DNA from: Pseudomonadota bacterium
GTDB taxonomy: Bacteria; Pseudomonadota; Gammaproteobacteria; Steroidobacterales; Steroidobacteraceae
NCBI GenBank assembly: GCA_021808195.1
Contig: JAKBCE010000031.1
Span: 1-44,125 of the forward strand
Reading direction: 5' to 3'
Length of the DNA stretch: 44,125 nucleotides
The translations under genes were made by a program, and so were the position numbers. Below, piece by piece: positions 20,305 through 27,517 of this stretch (its first letter is position 1; each line of letters starts with the position of its first letter). Below the pieces are notes generated by a model. It saw only the letters and a program-made list of their open reading frames with translations. It did no database searches and was not told the origin of the DNA.

Positions 20305-21468
20305 ATGGATTTCTCGCTCACCGAAGAACAACAGCTCATTATTAAGACAACCCGCGATTTCGTCCGCCGGGAGCTTTATCCGCACGAGGCTGAGGTTGAG
20401 GCCACCGGCGGGGTGCGTCCGGAGCTGCTCGCGCAGCTCAAGGCCAAGGCGATCGCCGCCGGCCTGTATGCGGCCAACATGCCGGCCGAGGTGGGCGGCG
20501 GCGGACTCGACGCGGTGAGCTGGATCCTCTACGAGAAGGAACTCGGTGCCACCAGCTATGCGCTGCATTACGGCTGCGTGGGGCGGCCGTCGAATATCCT
20601 GCTTGCCTGCGAAGGCGAGCAGCGAGAACGCTATCTGCTGCCAGCGGTGCGCGGCGAGCGCGTCGAGTGCCTGGCGATGACCGAGCCGGGCGCGGGTTCC
20701 GATCTGCGCAGCATGAAGACCAGCGCGACCGTCGAGGGTGATGAGCTGGTGATCAACGGCACCAAGCACTTCATCAGTCATGCCGACCATGCAGATTTCG
20801 TGATCCTGTTCGCCGCTTCGGGCGAGGAGCGCACCGAGCGCGGCACGCGCCGACTCATCACCGCGGTGCTCATCGACATGGGTACGCCGGGCTTCGAGGT
20901 GTTGCCGGGCTATCAGAACGTGTCGCATCGAGGCTATACGAACAGCATCCTTCGTTTCACCAACTGCCGCGTACCCAGATCGGCCGTGCTCGGCGAGTTG
21001 CACCAGGGCTTTGAGGTGGCCAACACCTGGCTCGGAGCCACCCGCTTGCAGGTGGCCGCGGGCTGCCTCGGGCGGGCCGAGCGAGCGCTCGAGCTCGCCA
21101 AGCAGTGGGCGGTCGACCGGGTGCAGTTCGGTCAGAAGATCGGCAAATTCCAGGGTGTCGCGTTCAAGCTGGCGGATATGGCCGTGGAACTGCGCGCCGC
21201 GGAGCTGTTGACGCTCGAGGCGGCCTGGAAGCTCGATCAGGGCACCGCCGGCGACATGGACATGGCGATCGCCAAGCTCAAGGCCACCGAAATGCTGGCC
21301 ATGGTCGCCGACGAGGCGCTGCAGATCCACGGCGGCATGGGATTGATGAGCGAGCTACCGCTCGAGCGGATCTGGCGCGACGCGCGCATCGAGCGGATCT
21401 GGGACGGCACGAGCGAAGTGCAGCGGCACATCATTTCACGCTCGCTGCTGCGTCCGCTCGGCGGCTGA
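20305..21468 (+). CDS. Acyl-CoA dehydrogenase (crotonobetainyl/butyrobetainyl-CoA type, by context)
   Basis: This is a 387-residue flavoprotein of full acyl-CoA-dehydrogenase length. ATG 20305 follows a strong GGGGGAGG. The FAD/substrate signature AMTEPGAGSDL and the second signature region DEALQIHGGMGLMSELPLERIWRDARIE (split here for reference) are present. At the position of the usual catalytic Glu in 'YEGT', this protein has IWDGTSEVQR, i.e. Asp367. It faces a CaiD-type hydratase gene tail-to-tail (17-base gap). The likely reaction is alpha,beta-desaturation of a betaine acyl-CoA, such as gamma-butyrobetainyl-CoA to crotonobetainyl-CoA. That substrate is inference from the neighbours. An AT-rich operator precedes it. 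Confidence 0.85.
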   Translation: MDFSLTEEQQLIIKTTRDFVRRELYPHEAEVEATGGVRPELLAQLKAKAIAAGLYAANMPAEVGGGGLDAVSWILYEKELGATSYALHYGCVGRPSNILLACEGEQRERYLLPAVRGERVECLAMTEPGAGSDLRSMKTSATVEGDELVINGTKHFISHADHADFVILFAASGEERTERGTRRLITAVLIDMGTPGFEVLPGYQNVSHRGYTNSILRFTNCRVPRSAVLGELHQGFEVANTWLGATRLQVAAGCLGRAERALELAKQWAVDRVQFGQKIGKFQGVAFKLADMAVELRAAELLTLEAAWKLDQGTAGDMDMAIAKLKATEMLAMVADEALQIHGGMGLMSELPLERIWRDARIERIWDGTSEVQRHIISRSLLRPLGG

Positions 21469-21485
21469 ACCGGCGCCGGCCGCGC

Positions 21486-22277
21486 TCAGCGGCCTTGCCA
21501 TCGCGGCGCGCGCTTTTCGGCAAACGCGCTGGCGCCTTCCTTCAGATCCTCCGAGCGCAGAACCTTCTGCACTGCATCGAGGCTGTCGTGCAGCTCGAAG
21601 GCCTGATGCTCGAAGAGCATCTCGCTGTGGCGAAGCAGCTGCTTGATCGCGGGGAACAGCAGCGGCGGGCCGCCGGCGAGCTGGGCGGCGATTTCACGTG
21701 CCTTCGCGAGCGCCGCTCCTGGGGCCACCACGTGGTTGACCAGACCCCAGTGCTTGGCTTCGGCGGCATCCATCCAGCGGCCGGTCATCAAAAACTCGAC
21801 CGCGACGTGATAAGGGATGCGTCGGCGCAGCTTGATGGTGCCGGCGTCCGCCAGCACCCCAACATTGATTTCCGGCAGCGCGAACCGGGCATGCTCTTCG
21901 GCGACGATGATGTCGCAACCGAGCATGATCTCGAAGCCGCCGCCGCAGGCGATGCCGTTGATGGCAGCGATGAGCGGCTTGTCGAGGTTGCGCGGGTGGT
22001 TCAGGCCGCCGAAGCCGCCGCTGCCCCAGTCGGAATCTGACTGCTCGCCGCCTGCGGCGGCCTTCAAGTCCCAGCCGGCGCTGAAGAAGCGCTCGCCCGC
22101 GCCAGTGACGATCGCCACGCGCAGTGCCGGATTGTCACGGAACTCGCTGAAGATCTGATTAAGATGGCGGCTGGCTGCCAGGTCGATGGCATTGGCTTTC
22201 GGCCGGTCGATTGTGACTTCGAACACTGCGCCGTGCACCGCGGTGCGAATGCCGGCGACTTCGCTGACTGTTGGCAT
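21486..22277 (-). CDS. caiD: Carnitinyl-CoA dehydratase-like enoyl-CoA hydratase
   Basis: This is a 263-residue crotonase-fold enzyme that closely tracks E. coli CaiD. Shared features are RPKANAID, FFSAGWDLKAAA, GGFGGL, FALPE and the tail AFAEKRAPRWQGR. Glu116 (GGGFE) and Glu136 (FALPE) match the catalytic pair Glu111/Glu131 of CaiD with the same 20-residue spacing. It would hydrate crotonobetainyl-CoA to L-carnitinyl-CoA or the reverse. ATG 22277 has GAGGAG upstream, located in the end of the acyl-CoA synthetase gene. One base separates the two genes, so they are co-translated. Low doubt on family, moderate on exact substrate. Confidence 0.88.
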   Translation of the reverse strand: MPTVSEVAGIRTAVHGAVFEVTIDRPKANAIDLAASRHLNQIFSEFRDNPALRVAIVTGAGERFFSAGWDLKAAAGGEQSDSDWGSGGFGGLNHPRNLDKPLIAAINGIACGGGFEIMLGCDIIVAEEHARFALPEINVGVLADAGTIKLRRRIPYHVAVEFLMTGRWMDAAEAKHWGLVNHVVAPGAALAKAREIAAQLAGGPPLLFPAIKQLLRHSEMLFEHQAFELHDSLDAVQKVLRSEDLKEGASAFAEKRAPRWQGR

Positions 22278-22278
22278 A

Positions 22279-24342
22279 TCAGGACTCCTCAGTAAGGCGC
22301 ACCAGTGCGTCGACCGCGACGGCGCCGAGTCCGGCGGGCCGGACGATGACGGGATTCAGATCAAGCTCGACCAGTCGCTCGAGATGATCCTGAGCGTAGC
22401 GGGTGCAGGCGAGCGCGGTGTCCACCAGCCCCGCGAGGTCACCGGCGGGCCGGCCACGAAAGCCGTCCAACAGCCGCGCCACGCTGAGTTGGCGCAGCGC
22501 GCGCGCGATGCTCTCGGCGCTGAACGGCGGCAATACCACGACGGTGTCGGCGAGCAATTCGGCGAGCACGCCGCCGGCCCCGAGCAACAGCACCAGTCCG
22601 AACTGCGGATCGCGCGTGATGCCGATGAGCACTTCGGCGACGCCGTCGGCGACCATCTGCTCGACAAGCAGCTCGTCTGAGAGGTGCGCCAGCTGTGCGG
22701 CCGCTGCGGCTGCCGCCTGAGCGTTGCGCACGTCGAGCACGACGCCGCCGACATCGGATTTGTGCTCGAGGTTCGCGCCGCTCGCCTTGATCACTACCGG
22801 GAAACCCAGTGCACTCGCTGTCTGCGCCGCCTCGGCTGCCGGGACGACACGCGCTTGCGGAACTCGCACGCCATAGGCGGCGAGCGCCGCCTTGCCGGCG
22901 TGCTCGCTCAGCGTCGTTGCGTGCTGTGTCGACGGCCGCCGCGGCAATTGCAGTCTCACCTGTGCCCCGTGCATCCAGGCCTCGCCGACCGCGGCGGCGA
23001 GCTCGAGCGCCTCGAGCGCCTCGCGTTGCCCCTGCAGGGGTGCAATGCCTGCCGCCAGGCAGCTGGCGCGCACCGGAGCGGGCAGCGATTCCGGTAGTGA
23101 ACTGATGACTGCCGCGCGCGTATCGGCGCCGCGTGTGGCTGCCTGAAACTCCTCGATGACGGCGAGGTAACTGGCCGGATCCGCTTCCTCGCTCGGCGGG
23201 CAATCGACGACCAAGCCCGTGACATCATAGCCAGTGCGTGCAGTGAGGGCGAAGAACTCGTTGCAGCGCAGCCGGTCGAACCAGATCTGCGTTTGGAAGT
23301 CCAATGGGTTGGCGAGCGCGACGCGCTCGCCGAGCAGCGGGCGCAGTCCGGCGGTGGCCTCTGCGGGAAGAGGGGGGAACTCGAGCCGCAGGTCTCGGGC
23401 CGTATCGGCGGCCATGGCCATGTCGCCACCGGACGCGCCCATGAGCAGGATTCGCCGGCCGCGTAGCGGTCCGCCGGTGTGCAGCACCTTGAGTGTCTCG
23501 CACAGGGTCGCCAGAGTGTCGCAGCGTGCGATGCCGCTCTGCCGGCAGTATGCATCGAAGACCGCATCGGAGCCGGCGAGCGAGCCGGTGTGGCTGTGCG
23601 CGGTGCGCGCGGCCGCTTCGGTGCGGCCGGCTTTCACCAGAGCGACCGGCTTGCCGGCTGCTCTGGCCTTGTCGAGCGCGCACGCAAAGCGCTCCATGTC
23701 CTTGACGCCCTCGACGTACAGCCCGAAAGCGCTCGTCCGCTCATCCTCGGCGAGTGCCTCGATCAGGTCTTCCACGGCAAGCCGCGCCTGATTTCCGACG
23801 GTCAGGACATAGCCGATGGGCAAGGATCGTCGGTTGAACAACAGGTTGAGTGCGATCGTGCCGCTCTGACAGATCAGTGCCACGCCCCGCTCTGGAGCCT
23901 TGCCGACCACTTGGTCGGGCCAAAGCGCAACGCGATCGAAGAAATTGATGATGCCGTAGCAATTTGGACCGAAATACGGCAGGTCGGCGGCACTCGCCCG
24001 CAATGCGGCGTCGAGTTGGTGACCCTCGGCGCTACCGGCTTCGGAGAAACCGGCAGCGAAGCACACGAACCCGCCCGCGCCGCGCCGCGCCAACGCAGCG
24101 GCAATTGCGGGCACCTCACGTGCCGGCGCCGCAACGAAGGTGGCGTCCGGCGCTGCGGGCAATTCGTCCACCGATCGATAGTAGTGCTGCTCGGGGCTCG
24201 ACGGTCGGTTGGGGTGGACACGCCAGAGCTCACCGCGGTAACCGACGGCTCCGCATGCCGCAGCCGCCGCATCCGCCCACACGCCGCCCAACAGAGCGAC
24301 GCTACGCGGAGCCAGCAGACGCTGCAGTGCGCTTCTCGTCAT
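22279..24342 (-). CDS. ADP-forming acyl-CoA synthetase (acetate-CoA ligase family, alpha-beta fusion)
   Basis: This is a 687-residue single-chain NDP-forming ligase. It has a CoA-binding Rossmann domain (about 1-130), a succinyl-CoA-synthetase-like domain with GVALICQSGTIALNLL, and the phosphorylated-His loop SHTGSLAG (His251). A C-terminal ATP-grasp domain follows from about 470 (FPVVIKASGANLEHKSDVGGV). It makes acyl-CoA from acid, CoA and ATP, releasing ADP. In this operon with the CaiD-like hydratase it would charge the betaine acid, replacing the CaiB/CaiC route. Transcription starts in the 241-base gap shared with the divergent potF-like gene, where an AT-rich operator lies 26 bases from its start. 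Confidence 0.85.
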   Translation of the reverse strand: MTRSALQRLLAPRSVALLGGVWADAAAAACGAVGYRGELWRVHPNRPSSPEQHYYRSVDELPAAPDATFVAAPAREVPAIAAALARRGAGGFVCFAAGFSEAGSAEGHQLDAALRASAADLPYFGPNCYGIINFFDRVALWPDQVVGKAPERGVALICQSGTIALNLLFNRRSLPIGYVLTVGNQARLAVEDLIEALAEDERTSAFGLYVEGVKDMERFACALDKARAAGKPVALVKAGRTEAAARTAHSHTGSLAGSDAVFDAYCRQSGIARCDTLATLCETLKVLHTGGPLRGRRILLMGASGGDMAMAADTARDLRLEFPPLPAEATAGLRPLLGERVALANPLDFQTQIWFDRLRCNEFFALTARTGYDVTGLVVDCPPSEEADPASYLAVIEEFQAATRGADTRAAVISSLPESLPAPVRASCLAAGIAPLQGQREALEALELAAAVGEAWMHGAQVRLQLPRRPSTQHATTLSEHAGKAALAAYGVRVPQARVVPAAEAAQTASALGFPVVIKASGANLEHKSDVGGVVLDVRNAQAAAAAAAQLAHLSDELLVEQMVADGVAEVLIGITRDPQFGLVLLLGAGGVLAELLADTVVVLPPFSAESIARALRQLSVARLLDGFRGRPAGDLAGLVDTALACTRYAQDHLERLVELDLNPVIVRPAGLGAVAVDALVRLTEES

Positions 24343-24583
24343 GATTTCCGCTTACCCTGAGTTATAATATTATGACGTTGATAATACGATAGCCCAATGG
24401 CGCGCAGCAAGATCCAGGGGAAGGGACGATGCACGGTAAACTGGGGAATGCCGCCTGGCCAAGCGCCGCGCTGGCCGGGTCGGCGTGCCGCTCAATCCGC
24501 TGATGGCGGCTGCGCGTACGGCTTACACTGCGGTGCGCCACGTCACGATCAGAGTCCAGGTCCGCCCCGCGAGGAGTTCTAAG
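24343..24583. other. Divergent intergenic region with a possible 24-codon leader
   Basis: The gap contains the TTATGAC operator near the synthetase end. Downstream of it, on the plus strand, ATG 24429 follows GGGGAAGGG at good distance and opens a 24-codon frame ending at 24503. This could be a leader peptide in the potF transcript or a chance frame. No family is recognised. Nothing else is seen up to the potF ribosome site at 24571-24576. Confidence 0.35.
24368..24386. promoter_or_regulatory. AT-rich palindromic operator, TTATGAC class
   Basis: Perfect six-base arms TATTAT (24368-24373) and ATAATA (24381-24386) flank the seven bases GACGTTG. The site includes TTATGAC (24370-24376). Arm geometry and the GAC at the start of the seven-base spacer are the same as in the site at 41536-41560. 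It lies 26 bases upstream of the acyl-CoA synthetase start and about 200 bases upstream of the divergent potF-like gene. Confidence 0.6.
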
Positions 24584-25717
24584 ATGCGCGCGAGAATCAG
24601 GTCTATCTTTACCGGTTGCGCACGTGCCGTCCTCGTGCTGGCAGTTGCCCTCGCGCCGAGCGGCTGCGCGCGCACCGCGCCCAAGGCGCCTCGGCAGCGC
24701 GTCCTGTACATCTACAATTGGGCCGACTACATCGGCAAGAATACCGTACGCGATTTCGAGGCGGCCACGGGCATCAAGGTGATCTACGATACCTATGACT
24801 CCGATCAGACGGCCGAGGCGAAGCTTCTGGCGGGTGATTCGGGCTACGACGCCGTTACCGCCTCGACCGACTACTTTGCGCGCCAGATCCGAGCTGGGGT
24901 CTACCAGAAGCTCGACAAGGCGAAGCTCACGAACTGGAAGAACCTTGACCCGCACGCCTTGGCCGTCGAAGCAAAGGCCGATCCGGGCAACCTCTACGCC
25001 GTGCCCTACATGCACAGCATCGATGGGTTCGCCTACAACGTGGCGGCAATCCGGGCGCGCATGCCGAACGCCCCGGTGAACAGCCTGCGCATGTTGTTCG
25101 ACCCGAAGGTGCTGAAGCACTTCGCCGGTTGCGGCGTCTCGTTCCTCAATTCGCCGGAGGGTGTCGAGCAGTTGGCGCTCGTGTACCTGCATCTTGATCC
25201 GAATACCACCCGTAAGCGTGATTATTTGAAGGCGGAGAAGCTGCTGCTGTCGGTGCGACCGTACATCCGGGCGTTCGATTCGGCCGAATACATGAATGGT
25301 CTGATCAACGGGGACTTCTGTATCGCCATGTCCTATTCGGGTGACTACTCGGTCGCCGAGGCGCGGGCGCGGGCGGCGGGCAAGACGCTCGATCTGGCGT
25401 TCACCGTGCCGGTCGAAGGGGCCAATATTTCCTATGATGCGTGGCTCATTCCCGCCGGCGCACCGGATCCGAAGGCCGCGCTCGAGTGGTTGAACTACCT
25501 GCTCAGACCGCGCGTGATCGCTGCGATCACCAATCAGATCCACTACGGCAACGACAACCGTGCGGCCAATCCCTACGTCGATCCGTCTATTCTGCACGAT
25601 CCGGCGATCTACCCGCCGCCGCAGGTCGAGGCACGGCTGTTCGAATCGAACGAGGTCTCCGCCCGGCTCGAGCGGTTGCGGTTGCGCATCTGGATGCGGG
25701 TCACGACGGGGATCTGA
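24584..25717 (+). CDS. PotF-like ABC transporter substrate-binding lipoprotein
   Basis: This is a 377-residue periplasmic binding protein. ATG 24584 follows GAGGAG (24571-24576). The leader ends in the lipobox APSGC (Cys28), so it is membrane-anchored. The body follows E. coli PotF closely: YIYNWADYIG, DYFARQ, KNLDP, CGVSFLNSPEGVEQ, YLLRP, IYPPPQV. Some PotF putrescine-pocket positions differ. Ser38 is Ala47, Trp244 appears as Tyr in AMSYSGDY, and the aromatic before Asp278 is changed (ISYDAW). The Asp residues at both places are kept. I infer a cationic ligand related to but different from putrescine, such as a betaine or N-methylated amine. Its end overlaps the next gene tail-to-tail by 17 bp. 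Confidence 0.88.
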   Translation: MRARIRSIFTGCARAVLVLAVALAPSGCARTAPKAPRQRVLYIYNWADYIGKNTVRDFEAATGIKVIYDTYDSDQTAEAKLLAGDSGYDAVTASTDYFARQIRAGVYQKLDKAKLTNWKNLDPHALAVEAKADPGNLYAVPYMHSIDGFAYNVAAIRARMPNAPVNSLRMLFDPKVLKHFAGCGVSFLNSPEGVEQLALVYLHLDPNTTRKRDYLKAEKLLLSVRPYIRAFDSAEYMNGLINGDFCIAMSYSGDYSVAEARARAAGKTLDLAFTVPVEGANISYDAWLIPAGAPDPKAALEWLNYLLRPRVIAAITNQIHYGNDNRAANPYVDPSILHDPAIYPPPQVEARLFESNEVSARLERLRLRIWMRVTTGI

Positions 25718-26588
25718 GCGCGAGCGCCGCATCCGGGGCTGCCGCGGATGCGGCGTTGGCCTGCTCGGCCATGCGCATCTCGAGTTCGCGACGGCGCTCC
25801 GCCCGCCGCATCATCCAGCCGGCGCCGATGACACAGACCCCGACTGCGGTGATGATGACGGTGGCGAGCGCGTTCACCACCGGACTGACGCCGAGCTTGA
25901 CCTTGGAATAGATGAGCATCGGCAGGGTATTGGTACCCGGACCGGCCACGAAGCTCGAGATCACCAGATCATCGAGCGAGAGCGTGAAACTGAGCAGCCA
26001 GCTCGCCAGTATTGCCGGCGCGATCAGCGGCAGGGTGATCTCGAGAAATGCCCGTGTCGGTCCGGAGCCGAGGTCCATAGCGGCCTCCTCCAGCGAGCGG
26101 TCTGCGCCGAGCAGTCGTGAGCGCACCGTGACCGTCACATAGGCGATACAGAAAGTGACGTGCGCCAGCACGATCGTGAGAAACCCGCGATGCGGCCAAC
26201 CGAAGGTCTGCAGCAGCGAAACGAACAACAGTAGCTGGGTGATGCCGGTGATGACCTCCGGCATGACCAGTGGGGCGGTGACCATCCCGGTCAGCACAAA
26301 GCGGCCCGGGAAGCGCGTGAAGCGCACGAGCGCGATCGCGGCGAGCGTGCCGAAGACGACCGCTGCCGTGGAGGCCGTGACCGCGATTTCAAGAGACAGC
26401 AGTGCCGCGTGCAGTAGCGTTGTCCGGTGCGCCAGGGCGCCGTACCACTTCAACGAAAGCCCGCCCCACAGGCTTACCAGCGGTGAGGCGTTGAACGAAT
26501 AGCCGATCAGCACCAGGATCGGTATGTACAGGATGGCTATGCCGAGGCACAGGGCGGAGATGCGAAACAGGGGGTAGCGTCGCTGCAC
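25701..26588 (-). CDS. PotI/PotC-like ABC transporter permease
   Basis: This is a 295-residue inner-membrane permease with six hydrophobic segments. The EAA coupling motif is EEAAMDLGSGPTRAFLEITL with the following PLIAP. It resembles PotI of the putrescine system. It lies 4 bases behind the potH-like gene on the same strand and converges with the binding-protein gene. The long Ala-rich cytoplasmic tail (from about residue 265) is not typical and is probably unstructured. Confidence 0.88.
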   Translation of the reverse strand: MQRRYPLFRISALCLGIAILYIPILVLIGYSFNASPLVSLWGGLSLKWYGALAHRTTLLHAALLSLEIAVTASTAAVVFGTLAAIALVRFTRFPGRFVLTGMVTAPLVMPEVITGITQLLLFVSLLQTFGWPHRGFLTIVLAHVTFCIAYVTVTVRSRLLGADRSLEEAAMDLGSGPTRAFLEITLPLIAPAILASWLLSFTLSLDDLVISSFVAGPGTNTLPMLIYSKVKLGVSPVVNALATVIITAVGVCVIGAGWMMRRAERRRELEMRMAEQANAASAAAPDAALALRSPS

Positions 26589-26592
26589 GAGA

Positions 26593-27483
26593 TCAGCTCT
26601 CTGAATGTTGGTCGCTGAAATGCCGATAGACTGCGATTGGCCCCACCAGCACGATCAGAAACATGATCGCAACGGCCGAGGCGATCGGCCAGTCGTGGTT
26701 GATGAAGAACTCGTCCCACATCACCCGGCCGATCATGAGGTTGCCGGGCCCGCCGAGCAGCGAGGGGATGACGAACTCCCCGACCGCGGGAATGAATACC
26801 AGCATCGAGCCTGCGGCCACGCCGGGCATGGACAGAGGCAGCGTGACGTCGAGGAACGTGCGCCAGGGCGGGCTGCCGAGGTCGGCGGCCGCCTCGAGCA
26901 GGGTCGTGTCGAGCTTCTCCAGGGTCGCGAAGATCGGCAGCACCATGAACGGCAGGTAGGAATAAATGATGCCGAGATAGATGGCGAAATTCGTATGCAT
27001 GATTACCAGGGGATGGGAGATGATCCCCAGGTGCAGCAACAGGGTGTTCAGCAGCCCGTCATTGTCGATGATCGCCTCGAGCGCATAGACGCGCAGCAGA
27101 AACGACGTCCAAAACGGCAGGATGATGACCATCAGGAGAATGTTGCGGGTCGAAGGCCGGGCGCGCGCGATGGCGTACGCGATCGGATAGCCGAGCAACA
27201 GGCAGATCAGAGTCGAGAGAAAGGCGGTCCGCAGCGAGAACAGGTACGCTAGGACGTAGAGTCTTTCGGTGAAGATGCGCCGGAAATTGGCGAGGCTGAT
27301 GACGAGGCGCAGGTGGTGGTGCGTCGTGCGCGTCAGGATGTCGGTGAACGGCGGGATGCGGATCACCGAGTCGGCAAAGCTGATCTTCAGGGTGAAGAAG
27401 AACGGCACCAGAAAGAAGATCAGCAGAAACAGCAGCGGCGGCAGGATGATGAACCAGCGCCACGGGTTTCTGGTGCGATGCAT
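26593..27483 (-). CDS. PotH/PotB-like ABC transporter permease
   Basis: This 296-residue partner permease has about six transmembrane segments. The motif EAAADLGSPPWRTFLDVTLP lies in the usual cytoplasmic loop. The N-terminus contains the long hydrophobic helix FIILPPLLFLLIFFLVPFFF. ATG 27483 has no obvious ribosome site. It is the first gene of the potH-potI pair and is divergent from the fused regulator, only 34 bases away. The ATPase gene of the system is 9 kb off at 36209-37354. Confidence 0.88.
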   Translation of the reverse strand: MHRTRNPWRWFIILPPLLFLLIFFLVPFFFTLKISFADSVIRIPPFTDILTRTTHHHLRLVISLANFRRIFTERLYVLAYLFSLRTAFLSTLICLLLGYPIAYAIARARPSTRNILLMVIILPFWTSFLLRVYALEAIIDNDGLLNTLLLHLGIISHPLVIMHTNFAIYLGIIYSYLPFMVLPIFATLEKLDTTLLEAAADLGSPPWRTFLDVTLPLSMPGVAAGSMLVFIPAVGEFVIPSLLGGPGNLMIGRVMWDEFFINHDWPIASAVAIMFLIVLVGPIAVYRHFSDQHSES

Positions 27484-27517
27484 GCTGCGCGTGCTGATAA
27501 AATCCCCCTAAACCATT

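Noticed and set aside
24429..24503. A 24-codon frame with a good ribosome site upstream of the potF-like gene as a firm gene
   Set aside because: No homology is recognisable and such short frames with purine-rich upstream sequence arise by chance. It is mentioned only as a possible leader.
24362..25732. A 456-codon minus-strand frame opposite the potF-like gene
   Set aside because: It would cross the divergent promoter region and shows no protein family; the plus strand has a lipoprotein signal and PotF motifs.
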